A stretch of DNA of 64,000 bases from Stanieria sp. NIES-3757 (GCA_002355455.1 AP017375.1:1240001-1304000), one strand, 5' to 3'. Shown: positions 9,444 to 19,064, numbered from the stretch's first letter. Notes: generated from the sequence alone by a model not told the origin. Program-made: numbers and translations.

Positions 9444-10598
9444 TTACCTTTCTTGTAACTGTACCGAGCGATTGAAGCGATTCATTATAGAAGAAATAAT
9501 CAAATTAATAGTCAAATAAGTAATCATCACAACTAATAACATTTCTATCGATCGTCCTGTTTGATTAGAAATGGTACTAGAAATAGCATAAAGATCATTG
9601 TAACCAATTGCGATCGCGAGACTAGAATTTTTAGCTAGATTAAGAAATTCACTAGTCAAAGGGGGAATCATCACTCGTAAAGCTTGGGGAAAAATTACCA
9701 GTTGCATAACTAAACCAGGTTTTAAACCTAATGCTCTTGCTGCTTCCCACTGTCCTTTACTAACTGATTGAATACCTGCTCTGACAACTTCAGCAATAAA
9801 AGCTGCGGTATAGATACTTAATCCAATTAATAAAGTAGCGAGTTCTGGAGAAAGATTAATTCCACCTGTAATATTATTTTCTTGCAATTGAGGTATTTGC
9901 CAATCAATTACCCAGAGAAAAACAGCAATAACAGCAATAATTATTCCTACAAATAACCAAAGCCAAACTTGTCCTGATTCTCCTCTTTCTTCAATATTTT
10001 TAAGTCTTTTACGCCAAAAAATAATTGCTAAAATAATACTAAAAATAATAAAGATCAAACTCAACCGAGTTTTGATATTCATGACCAACCAAGGAATATC
10101 CATACCTCGATTAGTCAAATAAATTACTTTACCTATAGTTACGGGATTGTCTACTTTGGGAAGTCTTAAAAAAACGGCAAAGTACCAAAAAAACAACTGT
10201 AATAATAAAGGAGTATTGCGTAGGGTTTCAACATAAATTGTTGCTAACTGGCGGACTAACCAATTATTAGATAATCTACTAATACCAACAATAATTCCAA
10301 TCGTACTAGCAATAATGATGCCAAAAAACATTACTTGTAAAGAATTAAGCAATCCAACTAAAATTGCTTTGGTGTAAGGATCGGTAGGACTATAGGAAAT
10401 TGGTGAGTTACCGATACCAAAAGAAGCTGAACGAGATAAAAAATTAAACCCAAAAGTCAAACCTAACCTTTGAAAATTGCGGACTAAATTATTACCTAAA
10501 ATTCCAATAATAGTAAATACAATTAGTAAAATAATTGCTTGTCCTACTATATTTAAAATTCGGCTATCTCGCCAAAAAGGTATTTTTTCTTTTGTCAT
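9444..10598 (-). CDS. natG: Amino-acid ABC transporter permease (NatG/AapQ/BztB type)
   Basis: 384-residue inner-membrane permease of the general/acidic-neutral amino-acid uptake family. It is longer than simple HisM-type permeases because helices and loops are inserted between about residues 150 and 250, as in AapQ and BztB. The cytoplasmic EAA loop contacting the ATPase is EAARALGLKPGLVMQ, followed by the usual FPQALRVMIPPL. It should work with the binding protein encoded 221 bp upstream. In Anabaena the matching system is natF-natG-natH with bgtA; here neither the second permease nor the ATPase follows, so they must be elsewhere or lost. It starts at ATG 10598. Confidence 0.9.
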   Translation of the reverse strand: MTKEKIPFWRDSRILNIVGQAIILLIVFTIIGILGNNLVRNFQRLGLTFGFNFLSRSASFGIGNSPISYSPTDPYTKAILVGLLNSLQVMFFGIIIASTIGIIVGISRLSNNWLVRQLATIYVETLRNTPLLLQLFFWYFAVFLRLPKVDNPVTIGKVIYLTNRGMDIPWLVMNIKTRLSLIFIIFSIILAIIFWRKRLKNIEERGESGQVWLWLFVGIIIAVIAVFLWVIDWQIPQLQENNITGGINLSPELATLLIGLSIYTAAFIAEVVRAGIQSVSKGQWEAARALGLKPGLVMQLVIFPQALRVMIPPLTSEFLNLAKNSSLAIAIGYNDLYAISSTISNQTGRSIEMLLVVMITYLTINLIISSIMNRFNRSVQLQER

Positions 10599-10819
10599 TT
10601 ATATTTGATGGTTTATAAGTCGCACTACTATTTTGAGTAAGAGAATGACTAATGATGGTATTGCTGATATCGAGTACAAAACCGAGAGTAAGATAATGTT
10701 TAAATCTTAGCTGTTGACTTTAAGCTTTCAAAAATTTATAAAAAAACAAATCGATAGAAGCATCCAGTATTTCCATACTCTGATTCAGCAACACCTTTAT
10801 AACTAATAACCAATCAAAC

Positions 10820-11911
10820 TTAACGAAACGGAGGAGAATATAATAATCCGCCATTCGTCCACAGTTCATTAAGACCTCTTTCTAAACCAAAAGGTTGACC
10901 AATGTTGCGATCATAAATTTCTCCATAGTTACCGACATGATTGATAATTCGGGCAGCAAAATCATTAGGGAGTCCTAAATCTTGTCCAAAATTGCCTTCT
11001 TGACCCAAAAAACGCTTAATTTCTGGATTATCTGTTGCAGAAAATTGACTGATATTTTCGGAATTGATGCCAAATTCTTCCGCTTGAATTAAAGCAAAAG
11101 TAATCCACTTCACTGCATCAGACCATCTAGAATCACCATTAGCAACCATTGGTGCTAAGGGTTCTTTCGAGATTACTTCATCAAGAACGATATGATTATT
11201 AGGTTCGGCTAAAACCGCACGACGAGCAGTCAATTGAGAGCGATCGCTTGTGGCTGCTTGACATCGACCTTGTTCGTAAGCGACATAAAGAGCATCGACA
11301 TCATCAAATACTACGGGTTGATAAGTAAGTCCTAACTTTCGCATTTGATCGGCTAGATTTTGTTCTGTAGTTGTTCCTGAGAGAACGCAGATTGATTTAT
11401 TGCCTAAATCTGCCATTTTTTGAACGTTACTAGCTTTGGATACCATTACTCCTTGACCATCGTAAAAGAGAATGGGAGCAAATTCCATTCCATTAGCACT
11501 ATCACGACTACTCGTCCAAGTAGTATTGCGACTCACTAAATCTACTTCTCCCGACTGGACAGCAGTAAAACGTTCTTGTGCGCTGAGGTCACGAAATTCA
11601 ACCTTAGTCGGATCGTCAAATAAGGCGGATGCTACTGCGCGACAAAAATCTGCATCCATACCTGAATATTCACCATTTTCATTGACGAAGCTAAAACCTG
11701 GCAGTTGTCCATTGACTCCACAAACAAGATTACCACGGCTTTTAACGCGATCGAGGAGACTGTTAGTATTGCTCGTATTATTTGATTGTGATTGATTAGT
11801 TTGGGTTTGTGAATTAGGATTGCTTTCTCCAGTTTCACAACCAGCTAAAAAGGAAAATAGTAAGCTAATTAAAAGCAATGAACCCCATTGCTTGATTTGA
11901 CGGTTTTTCAT
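10820..11911 (-). CDS. natF: Amino-acid ABC transporter substrate-binding lipoprotein (NatF/AapJ type)
   Basis: 363 residues. A lipoprotein signal peptide ends in the lipobox LAGC (Cys25), then a Ser/Asn/Gln/Thr-rich tether (about 26-52). The rest is a family-3 solute-binding protein: GNLVCGVNGQLPGFSF, then GMDADFCRAVASALF and FTAVQSGEVDLVSRNTTWT, as in AapJ/BztA proteins that bind broad-range amino acids. It would deliver substrate to the permease encoded downstream on the same strand. The 221-bp spacer to natG has no terminator that I can see. Confidence 0.92.
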   Translation of the reverse strand: MKNRQIKQWGSLLLISLLFSFLAGCETGESNPNSQTQTNQSQSNNTSNTNSLLDRVKSRGNLVCGVNGQLPGFSFVNENGEYSGMDADFCRAVASALFDDPTKVEFRDLSAQERFTAVQSGEVDLVSRNTTWTSSRDSANGMEFAPILFYDGQGVMVSKASNVQKMADLGNKSICVLSGTTTEQNLADQMRKLGLTYQPVVFDDVDALYVAYEQGRCQAATSDRSQLTARRAVLAEPNNHIVLDEVISKEPLAPMVANGDSRWSDAVKWITFALIQAEEFGINSENISQFSATDNPEIKRFLGQEGNFGQDLGLPNDFAARIINHVGNYGEIYDRNIGQPFGLERGLNELWTNGGLLYSPPFR

Positions 11912-12153
11912 ATTCTTGATTAATTGTCACAACAGTCTCTGTCGTCTTCCTTACGGCGGAGTAATCTGTGACTTAACTATTATGGATAACTTTATTCAGA
12001 GAGTATAAGCTGACACACAGAATTTTCCGAATTTAGTGACAAAATTTTAACTAATATCAAGTCCGTTTAATTAGTAGTAATAAACTGTCAACTTCTATTT
12101 TTCTTTCTGCCTCTCTCAATTTTAGGGCTATTTAACAGGATTTGAGCTTAATT

Positions 12154-13932
12154 TTATGCAGAATACCAACAACCAAATTGCTCTTCAATCAAATTTTTGA
12201 CATTTTGACTATTGAGGGGATGAGCTAGTAAAAACCCCTGTCCATATTCACAATTTAAATTACGCAGCATCTGAAGTTGAGCTTCGGTTTCGATTCCTTC
12301 GGCAATGACATTTAATTCTAAACTATGTGCCAGATTGATAATTGCTTTAAGAATATCGTAATTTTTATCGTTGCTTTCCTGGGCGACAAAACAACGGTCA
12401 ATTTTTACTGTATCGATTGGTAAATAACGTAAATAATTTAAAGAGGAATAACCAGTACCAAAATCATCAATACATAATTGAATATTTCGTTGTTTTAATT
12501 GTTCGAGGACTTTAGTTACTGCCGAAGGATTTTCCATTAAAATGCTTTCAGTAATTTCTAGTTTTAGGTGTTTTCCTGTTAACGAAAAAGTTTGCAGTAA
12601 TTGATCGATGTGGGAGATTAATTCTGGATGAGATAGTTGAATTCCAGAAACATTAACACTAATTGCTAAAGGTAAAGAATGAGAAAATTGTTGTTGCCAT
12701 AAAGACAATTGTTGACAAGCTTCGGTTAGTACCCATTGACCAAGAGGAATAATTAAACCAGTTTCTTCTGAAAGAGGAATAAATTTTCCTGGTGATACTA
12801 ATCCTAAAAAAGGATGTTTCCATCTAACTAAAACTTCCAAACAATTGATTTGTTCGGTTTTTAAATTAACGATCGCTTGATAATTGAGATGTAATTGATT
12901 TTTGGCGATCGCTTGTTGAAGATCGTTTTCGAGTTGCAATCTCGTTAAGGCATTCTGATGAATTGTTTGGTCAAAAACTACTGCATAGTTTACAAAATCA
13001 GGTTTAGCTTGATTCATTGCTGTATCTGCTGCTTGCAAAAATTGTTCTGATTGTTCGTAACCAAAACTATTTAGGGCAATGCCAATCCTAATTCCTGAAA
13101 AAGCGATCGTTTTATCTACTTGAAAGGGTTCGATTAATTGATTGTGGATAATTTTAGCTTGATTTTGTGCTTGTTTTTCTAAAGAATGTTCACTGGGATA
13201 AAACTCTAGTGCTTGTTCTCGAAAGGTATGGGGAGAGGTTCTTGTTAATAAATCTGGCAGCAAAATAGCAAATTCATCTATACTAATTCGAGCTAAAAAA
13301 TCCTGTGGTTGCAAACAAGCTTTAATTCTTTTACTAGCAGCTATTAGTAGCTTTTCGCTAAAAGTATGACCTAAACTATATTTAATTTTAGAAAAGCGAT
13401 CGAGCTTAATTAATAAAACAGCAAAGGGTTGATTAATTTTAATTTGTTGATCTAAATATTGAATAAATAATCTTTGATTGGGTAAATTAGTTAACTCATC
13501 ATAATAAGCTAAATACTTAAGTTTTTCTTGAGCATGACGATGTTCTTGTCGCAAAACTCCTTCTTTCAATTCTCTTTCTACAGCAGCAACTAAACGAGTC
13601 AATCTTCCTTTAATAAAATAATCATGCGCTCCTGCCTTCATCGCTGCGACAGCAGTATCTTCGCCAATTTTGCCAGAAACAATAATAAAAGGTAAATCTA
13701 AATTGTCTTCTTTTAATAAATCTAACGCCTCAATTGCACTAAATCGAGGTAAAAAATAGTCGGCTAAAATAATATCCCATTGCTCCTGAACTTCAAGAGC
13801 AGTTTGCATTTCTTCTTTAGTTTCTACTCGCTGATAAATTATCTGATAACCGCTACGTTCTAATTCAATTACTAATAAGTCAGTATCATCTTCTGAATCT
13901 TCGACAATTAGTACTCGTAGCAGCTTACTCAT
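12154..13932 (-). CDS. Response regulator with degenerate GGDEF and EAL domains (c-di-GMP phosphodiesterase)
   Basis: 592 residues. A receiver domain (about 5-120) has acceptor Asp58 (DIILADYFLP). A GGDEF domain (about 145-305) has SIDEF in place of GGDEF, so cyclase activity is unlikely. An EAL domain (about 330-575) reads EVL at the signature but keeps the residues needed for hydrolysis: VNVSGIQL, LEITES, DDFGTGYSSL, TVKIDR, IAEGIET and YGQGF. The likely role is phosphorylation-controlled breakdown of cyclic di-GMP, which in cyanobacteria affects motility and aggregation. Its start overlaps the preceding response-regulator gene by 8 bp, so the two are translationally coupled. Confidence 0.9.
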   Translation of the reverse strand: MSKLLRVLIVEDSEDDTDLLVIELERSGYQIIYQRVETKEEMQTALEVQEQWDIILADYFLPRFSAIEALDLLKEDNLDLPFIIVSGKIGEDTAVAAMKAGAHDYFIKGRLTRLVAAVERELKEGVLRQEHRHAQEKLKYLAYYDELTNLPNQRLFIQYLDQQIKINQPFAVLLIKLDRFSKIKYSLGHTFSEKLLIAASKRIKACLQPQDFLARISIDEFAILLPDLLTRTSPHTFREQALEFYPSEHSLEKQAQNQAKIIHNQLIEPFQVDKTIAFSGIRIGIALNSFGYEQSEQFLQAADTAMNQAKPDFVNYAVVFDQTIHQNALTRLQLENDLQQAIAKNQLHLNYQAIVNLKTEQINCLEVLVRWKHPFLGLVSPGKFIPLSEETGLIIPLGQWVLTEACQQLSLWQQQFSHSLPLAISVNVSGIQLSHPELISHIDQLLQTFSLTGKHLKLEITESILMENPSAVTKVLEQLKQRNIQLCIDDFGTGYSSLNYLRYLPIDTVKIDRCFVAQESNDKNYDILKAIINLAHSLELNVIAEGIETEAQLQMLRNLNCEYGQGFLLAHPLNSQNVKNLIEEQFGCWYSA

Positions 13933-14380
13933 TTAATGCTCCAAAATACGGTGGGGCTTGATTGATAGTTAACCAATAATACGTTATTTCTTTAACAAAA
14001 TTTTTCAGTATTGTAAAGTCTACAGGTTTATGAATATAACTATTACAACCATAAACATAGCTGTTGATAATGTCTTCAGGGTCAAGGGAAGAGCTAATAA
14101 TTGTTACGGGTAACAGTCTGGTGATAGGATTAGCACGAATGCGTTGCAGAATTTCTAAACCATTAATTCGCGGTAAATTTAAATCAAGTAGAACTAAATC
14201 TGGCGTGATATTTAAATCGCGATCGCGAAAACTGCCAGTTCCAAATAGATATTCTAAAGCGACAATGCCATCAGGCACAATGATTAAATTATGTTCAATT
14301 TCACTTTCGCTAAATGCTAGTCTAATTAACTCTTGATAGTCACGATTATCCTCTACTAATAAGATAGTGTTACTGCTCAT
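13925..14380 (-). CDS. Rcp1-like single-domain response regulator
   Basis: A stand-alone receiver of 151 residues: acidic pocket Glu10/Asp11 (LLVEDNRDY), acceptor Asp66 (LVLLDLNLPRINGLE), conserved Ser/Thr in IISSS, and the Lys of HKPVDF. The extended loop SFRDRDLNITPDLVLLDLNLP is characteristic of the Rcp1 family, which receives phosphate from cyanobacterial phytochromes. No phytochrome or histidine kinase gene lies beside it. It probably relays to, or is co-controlled with, the overlapping REC-EAL gene. Confidence 0.88.
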   Translation of the reverse strand: MSSNTILLVEDNRDYQELIRLAFSESEIEHNLIIVPDGIVALEYLFGTGSFRDRDLNITPDLVLLDLNLPRINGLEILQRIRANPITRLLPVTIISSSLDPEDIINSYVYGCNSYIHKPVDFTILKNFVKEITYYWLTINQAPPYFGALNE

Positions 14381-15122
14381 TTTTTATAATAGTTCTCCAA
14401 TAAGACAAAGAAAAATAGATTACTAACTATTGAGTAATTTTTTTTATCTTTATAGAGCCTGTGCCGAGCGATTCTGGCAAATCAAGTCTAAAATTCTTGA
14501 AAAATATAGAATTTCTATACCAATCTAAAATTACAAGACAAAAAATAATAATTAATAATCTTTTGGTTGGTATTTAATAAATATTGAATTTATAACCTAA
14601 GCTAATTAGGTATTTCTAATCTAATATGTTTTGTTTGAAAATTGAAGTGTAAATTACAAAATTGATTTAATTTTTATCTAACAAGCTTTTTGCTTTATTA
14701 GCTCTTTAAAATATATTTTAAAAACAAATTTTAATCTAAAAAAACTATCGTGCTGTGATTTTAATTTTATTGGAATAACTTTAAAATTGTTGAGCCTAGA
14801 CAATAAAAAATTGATAATCTATGTGTAAATTCTTTAAAATGCAGATTTTTCTTGATGTTTTTTTTATTTAAATAATTATTTGAAAAAAAAGTTTTGATAA
14901 AACTGATTGAACAAAAAGTTTTTTATGTTCTGAATTAGCCTTTAAATCACACTAAAACGCTTGAGAGTAGGCAAAATTAATCAAGCAAATCTAGCTAGAA
15001 AACAAATTGTCAAACTCTCTTCCCGTTCCTTTACCTAAATTTTGGTCAGATTTATTTCTAGAAAATTACTAACCCAAGCCAACATAGTAGTAAAATTGAC
15101 AGTTGTATTCTCGGCACAGACT
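14381..15122. other. 742-bp AT-rich non-coding stretch
   Basis: This gap between the divergent response-regulator and purB genes is strongly A/T-rich with many T and A runs. I see no convincing ORF, tRNA, stable hairpin or riboswitch. It presumably holds two divergent promoters. Confidence 0.5.
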
Positions 15123-16418
15123 GTGATTGAACGCTATACTCTGCCTGAAATGGGCGAAATTTGGACGGATAACTATAAACTCAAAACCTGGCTACAAGTA
15201 GAAATAGCAGTCTGCGAGGCGCAAGCTGAACTAGGTTATATTCCTCAAGCAGCAGTAGAAGAAATTAAAGCAAAAGCTAACTTCGATCCCGATCGCGTTT
15301 TAGAGATAGAAGCAGAAGTCCGCCACGATGTGATTGCTTTTTTGACGAACGTTAATGAATACGTAGGTGATGCAGGTAGATATATTCATTTGGGTTTGAC
15401 CAGTTCCGATGTCTTAGATACCGGTTTGGCTTTACAATTAGTTGCTAGCCTCAATCTAATTCTAGAAAAGTTAGAAGAACTGATTCAGGCTATTCGCTAT
15501 CAAGCACAACAACACCGTTATACGGTAATGGTCGGTCGTTCTCATGGTATTCATGCAGAACCAATTACATTTGGTTTTAAACTAGCAGGATGGTTAGCAG
15601 AAGTATTACGCAATCGCGATCGCTTGGTTAGATTGAGACAAGATATTGCCGTGGGTAAAATTTCGGGGGCAGTTGGTACTTATGCTAATATCGATCCTCA
15701 AGTAGAAGCGATCGCCTGTCAAAAATTGGGTTTAGAACCCGATACCGCTTCAACTCAAGTCATTTCTCGCGATCGTCATGCCGAATACGTTCAACAACTT
15801 GCTTTACTAGCAGCTTCAATTGAACGTTTTGCCGTCGAAATTCGCAATTTACAACGGACAGATGTTTTAGAAGTAGAAGAATTTTTTACCAAAAAACAAA
15901 AAGGTTCTTCAGCAATGCCCCATAAACGCAACCCCATTCGTTCGGAACGTTTAACAGGAATGGCAAGAATTATCCGAGGCAATGCTACGGCAGCTTTGGA
16001 AAATGTTGCTCTTTGGCACGAACGAGATATTTCCCATAGTGCAGTAGAACGAGTAATCTTACCAGATAGCTGTATATTAATTCACTTCATGCTTAAGGAA
16101 ACTACCAGTTTGGTTAAAAATTTACTGGTTTATCCTGACAATATGAAACGAAATATGAATGTTTATGGAGGGGTAATTTTCTCCCAAAGAGTCTTACTCG
16201 CCTTAGTAGAAAAAGGAATGAGTCGAGAAGAAGCTTATCGAGTTGTGCAAGGATGCGCCCATACAGCTTGGAATAGTGTTGATGGAGATTTTCGTAAGTT
16301 AATTAGTCAAGATGAGACAGTCAATCAATTCTTATCTTCTGAAGAAATTAGTGCTTGTTTTGACCCTCAACATCATCTTCGCAATCTAGATGAGATTTAT
16401 CAACGACTTGGAATTTAG
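15123..16418 (+). CDS. purB: Adenylosuccinate lyase
   Basis: Enzyme of purine biosynthesis that cleaves SAICAR to AICAR and adenylosuccinate to AMP, releasing fumarate. The GTG at 15123 gives 431 residues beginning (M)IERYTLPEMGEIW, the usual length and start of bacterial PurB; the frame is open upstream to a TTG at 15042 but those 27 residues look unlike the family. Visible motifs are the N-terminal RYTLPEMGEIW, TSSDVLDTGLALQ, the catalytic His region GRSHGIHAEP, and the fumarase-superfamily signature GSSAMPHKRNPIRSE, whose loop carries the catalytic Ser. It stands alone, without other pur genes. Confidence 0.95.
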   Translation: MIERYTLPEMGEIWTDNYKLKTWLQVEIAVCEAQAELGYIPQAAVEEIKAKANFDPDRVLEIEAEVRHDVIAFLTNVNEYVGDAGRYIHLGLTSSDVLDTGLALQLVASLNLILEKLEELIQAIRYQAQQHRYTVMVGRSHGIHAEPITFGFKLAGWLAEVLRNRDRLVRLRQDIAVGKISGAVGTYANIDPQVEAIACQKLGLEPDTASTQVISRDRHAEYVQQLALLAASIERFAVEIRNLQRTDVLEVEEFFTKKQKGSSAMPHKRNPIRSERLTGMARIIRGNATAALENVALWHERDISHSAVERVILPDSCILIHFMLKETTSLVKNLLVYPDNMKRNMNVYGGVIFSQRVLLALVEKGMSREEAYRVVQGCAHTAWNSVDGDFRKLISQDETVNQFLSSEEISACFDPQHHLRNLDEIYQRLGI

Positions 16419-16624
16419 TCTTTTTATTTTTTGATTCAGAGAAATTAGACGGCAGGAGGCAGAAGGCAGGAGAGAATACGGATGATCAAATTTTACAAAT
16501 TTAAATACACCACATCTTACTGACGCGCTTTGTTATTAGTTATTGATTAAGCAATAACCAATGATTAATGACTCTAGTTATTATAAAGCTGTAAGTCATC
16601 AACTGAGGATTCAGTTAATAAAGT

Positions 16625-16942
16625 ATGGCAGTCAAAAAGAAATTTTCTAGTTTTCAGGAACTAATTGACAACTCTCAAGTTCCTGTTTTAGTTGATTTTT
16701 ACGCTACTTGGTGTGGTCCTTGTCAAATGATGAGTCCGATTTTAGAACAAGTCGGCGGACATTTACGCGATCGCTTGCAAGTAGTGAAAATCGATACAGA
16801 TAAATATCCAGCGATCGCATCTCTTTATCAAATTCAGGCACTACCTACTTTAGTACTGTTTAAAAATGGTCAACCAGTCGAAAAAATTGAAGGAGTGGTA
16901 CAAGCTAATCAATTAGTTCCTTATTTAGAAAGTTTGTTGTAA
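16625..16942 (+). CDS. trxA: Thioredoxin
   Basis: 105-residue single-domain thioredoxin with active site WCGPC (Cys30, Cys33), the buried Asp24 in VLVDFYATWC and the cis-Pro loop ALPTLVLF. It is cytosolic, with no signal peptide, and would reduce disulfides in target enzymes using thioredoxin reductase. It starts at ATG 16625. The short upstream spacer contains a GGCAGGAGGCAG-type simple repeat (16450-16475) often seen as intergenic debris. Which cyanobacterial thioredoxin class it belongs to cannot be settled by eye. Confidence 0.93.
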   Translation: MAVKKKFSSFQELIDNSQVPVLVDFYATWCGPCQMMSPILEQVGGHLRDRLQVVKIDTDKYPAIASLYQIQALPTLVLFKNGQPVEKIEGVVQANQLVPYLESLL

Positions 16943-17124
16943 CTAAAGCAACGATCCAATTATTTTATTAAGGGCTATGACACGGGCGAGATCGACAATT
17001 TCTTGTAGATACGCCCTGGTCAGATTTTTTGAAGTTTTTTTAATGACTAGAGGTGTGTATTCATACCAAATTAAATAATGTTTGCAATAGATAGGTTATG
17101 CGTAGGGGCTAATCGCGATTCGGA

Positions 17125-17165
17125 GGGGCTGTGGCTTGAACCTGTGTCAAGCCCTTAAAAGCCCC
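17125..17165. repeat. Strong hairpin in intergenic DNA
   Basis: GGGGCT (17125-17130) pairs with AGCCCC (17160-17165), and inside it GGCTTGA (17133-17139) pairs with TCAAGCC (17147-17153). The surrounding gap (16943-17302) is GC-richer than neighbouring spacers and also has GGGCG/CGCCC half-sites near 16984-17013. It looks like dispersed palindromic repeat material; a terminator role is possible but no T run follows. Confidence 0.5.
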
Positions 17166-17302
17166 GTTCCTTACAAGATGTGTCGCCTTGTTTGTTCTAT
17201 TTGGTATCAGTATTCATAAAGTTGAAATTGTGAATGTCGGTTATGGTTACGGAGATTTGGTTTGTCCTACCCAAAACATTCTACTTATTCTGTGCTGATA
17301 AT

Positions 17303-17692
17303 ATGAAATATTTACCTCTAGCTGCTCGCATTTGTCTTTGCCTAATTTTTATTAAAGCTGGAATTAGTCATATTCTAGGTTTTGGTAGTACCGTTGCGAT
17401 GATCAGCGATCGTGGTTTGCCTCTTGCTAATGTTTTGTTATTGTTTACAGTTTTATTCCAATTGTTAGGAGGTCTTTCTTTATTACTAGGTTATAAAGTT
17501 AAGATTGGCTCGCTACTGTTGATTGTATTTTTAATTCCCACTACTCTTGTATTTCATAATCCTATTGCCGATCCGAGTCAGATTAACGATTTTTTCAAAA
17601 ATATCGGTCTAATCGGTGGATTATTGATGGTTATTTATACAGGTGCAGGGGCTTTAAGTATTGACTCATGGCAAGCATCAACTACAAAATAA
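17303..17692 (+). CDS. DoxX-family membrane protein
   Basis: A small integral membrane protein of about four helices. The ATG at 17303 gives 129 residues starting MKYLPLAARICLCLIF, which begins directly at the first helix as in the DoxX family; an in-frame ATG at 17234 would add 23 residues. Family features are the early FIKAGISHILGF, a Gly-rich third helix (LLGGLSLLLGY), and HNPIADPSQINDFFKNIGLIGGLL near the end. DoxX proteins are poorly understood; some take part in redox or thiosulfate-linked processes. No redox partner is adjacent except the thioredoxin gene upstream, which is probably coincidental. Confidence 0.85.
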   Translation: MKYLPLAARICLCLIFIKAGISHILGFGSTVAMISDRGLPLANVLLLFTVLFQLLGGLSLLLGYKVKIGSLLLIVFLIPTTLVFHNPIADPSQINDFFKNIGLIGGLLMVIYTGAGALSIDSWQASTTK

Positions 17693-17832
17693 TTAAACTA
17701 AAAATACTGTTGTTTTTGATGTTTAATTTTTAAATTTAAATAGTTTTTAAGCGTTAAGTTAACGAACTAAGTTGGATTAATTAACATCTGACTTAGTTTA
17801 ATCGTGTTTTAGAAGCAAGATAAAAGATAAGT

Positions 17833-18432
17833 TTACAATCTGTTGACTTCTTCTCTATTAGTTGTTCGCGGACTTGTCTGCTCTTGCAAAGCAAGTAAAC
17901 TTAATAAAGAAGCTGCGATCGCTCCAATAGTATCCATAATTAAATCGACTATGGTATCGTCGAGAGAGTTGATAGTTGCAGTAACCCATTCAAAGACTTC
18001 CCACAATGCACCAATCGCTATCCCAAAGGAAATAATGGTCAAAATATACAGCCGACGGTGAGAGCGAAATACTGTCAACATCGAATGATAGACAATAAAA
18101 CTCAGTGCCAAAGTAATTGAAAAGGTTGTAAAAGCATGGGTAATTTCATCATAAGGTCCTGGTTGATAAAATAAGCCAATCCAACCTCCAGCATTAAGTA
18201 ATGCTGCTATCACAAATAAGAAATCGAATAAAGTCGGTAACTGCCGATCCTTCAACACAAAAAGAAAAGAAGCAATTAAAAATATCAATAGAATAATCGC
18301 TGCTTGCCAGCCAACTTGAACTAAAATAATTATCGTAGCGATCGCCAGAACAAACTGTCCTATCCAAGCAGCTATTCGATAACCCCGCCAATTGGTACTC
18401 GTTACTGCTCTTGCTTCATTACCTTGAAACAT
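17833..18432 (-). CDS. DUF2238 (YjdF-like) membrane protein
   Basis: 199 residues with about six hydrophobic helices. The family's conserved polar residues within the membrane are visible: DEITHAFTTFSIT in the middle and GIAIGALWEVFEW followed by DDTIVDLIMDTIGA near the end. The acid-plus-His arrangement suggests ion or metal handling, but the family has no settled function. It is encoded alone on the minus strand, convergent with the DoxX gene. Confidence 0.8.
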   Translation of the reverse strand: MFQGNEARAVTSTNWRGYRIAAWIGQFVLAIATIIILVQVGWQAAIILLIFLIASFLFVLKDRQLPTLFDFLFVIAALLNAGGWIGLFYQPGPYDEITHAFTTFSITLALSFIVYHSMLTVFRSHRRLYILTIISFGIAIGALWEVFEWVTATINSLDDTIVDLIMDTIGAIAASLLSLLALQEQTSPRTTNREEVNRL

Positions 18433-18551
18433 AAGTAAACTACAGTAAATTCTTTTGTCAAGCAGCTTACCACATTTAACTTGAAATAATAATCATAATA
18501 AGTGATCGCGCGTTGGTAGGTTGGGCAAAAATTGAAAAGACAAAAGTATTT

Positions 18552-18680
18552 AGGACTTACGCAGTCACAACCAATAAATGTCATTCTGGTTCTGAACCTT
18601 TAGCCCTGATTCTGCGAAGGGTCTATAAAGAATCTGAAGAATTTCAAACCCTTATGATTTCGCCTCAGTGGGTAAGTCCT
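18552..18680. mobile_element. MITE-like element with AGGACTTAC / GTAAGTCCT ends
   Basis: A 129-bp non-coding segment bounded by AGGACTTAC (18552-18560) and its exact complement GTAAGTCCT (18672-18680), with weaker pairing just inside. It fills most of the 308-bp gap between the DUF2238 and ArsR genes. It has no ORF. Ends of this type suggest a small non-autonomous transposable element; no clear target duplication can be read. Confidence 0.5.
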
Positions 18681-18740
18681 GCTATTAATTGATATATAAG
18701 GTTAAGTACTGGTTAAAAATTGTGCTAAAAATCAATTAAT

Positions 18741-19064
18741 TTAATCGCAAAAATTGCGAGGTGCAATTATCCCATGACGGCGAAAGTCAGCTAAATATTG
18801 TTCGAGAAGGACAAACTGCAATAGATTCAGACTATAGTAAATCCAACGCCCTTCCTGACGGGGAATAATTAAATCTGCTTCCTTGAGAGTTTTGAGATGA
18901 AAAGAAAGTTTTGATTGACTAACTTGCAGGCGATCGCATAGATCACAGACGAACAATTCCTGTTGTTTCAATAATTCGACAACCGAGAAGCGTAAAGGAT
19001 ACGAAAGAGCATGAAAGCCTGCCAGGATTGTAGTTGAATCAGAAAAGAGATTAACTTGCATCAA
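18741..19064 (-). CDS. ArsR/SmtB-family metal(loid)-responsive repressor
   Basis: 107-residue winged-helix repressor. The recognition helix region is VSQSKLSFHLKTLKEADLI and the wing is RQEGRWIYYSLN. The metal box reads ELFVCDLCD with Cys40 and Cys43, corresponding to the later two cysteines of the ArsR motif ELCVCDLC; the first is replaced by Phe. That arrangement suits arsenite or antimonite binding, less so SmtB-type zinc sites. No arsenic efflux or reductase gene is adjacent, so its target is probably its own promoter or a distant operon. Confidence 0.85.
   Translation of the reverse strand: MMQVNLFSDSTTILAGFHALSYPLRFSVVELLKQQELFVCDLCDRLQVSQSKLSFHLKTLKEADLIIPRQEGRWIYYSLNLLQFVLLEQYLADFRRHGIIAPRNFCD

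Noticed and set aside
11472-11795. Plus-strand 107-residue frame within natF
   Set aside because: Shadow of a clear binding-protein gene; Ser/Arg/Leu-rich with no domain.
14381-15122. Possible small RNA in the long AT-rich gap
   Set aside because: No GC stem, terminator or known motif could be found by eye.
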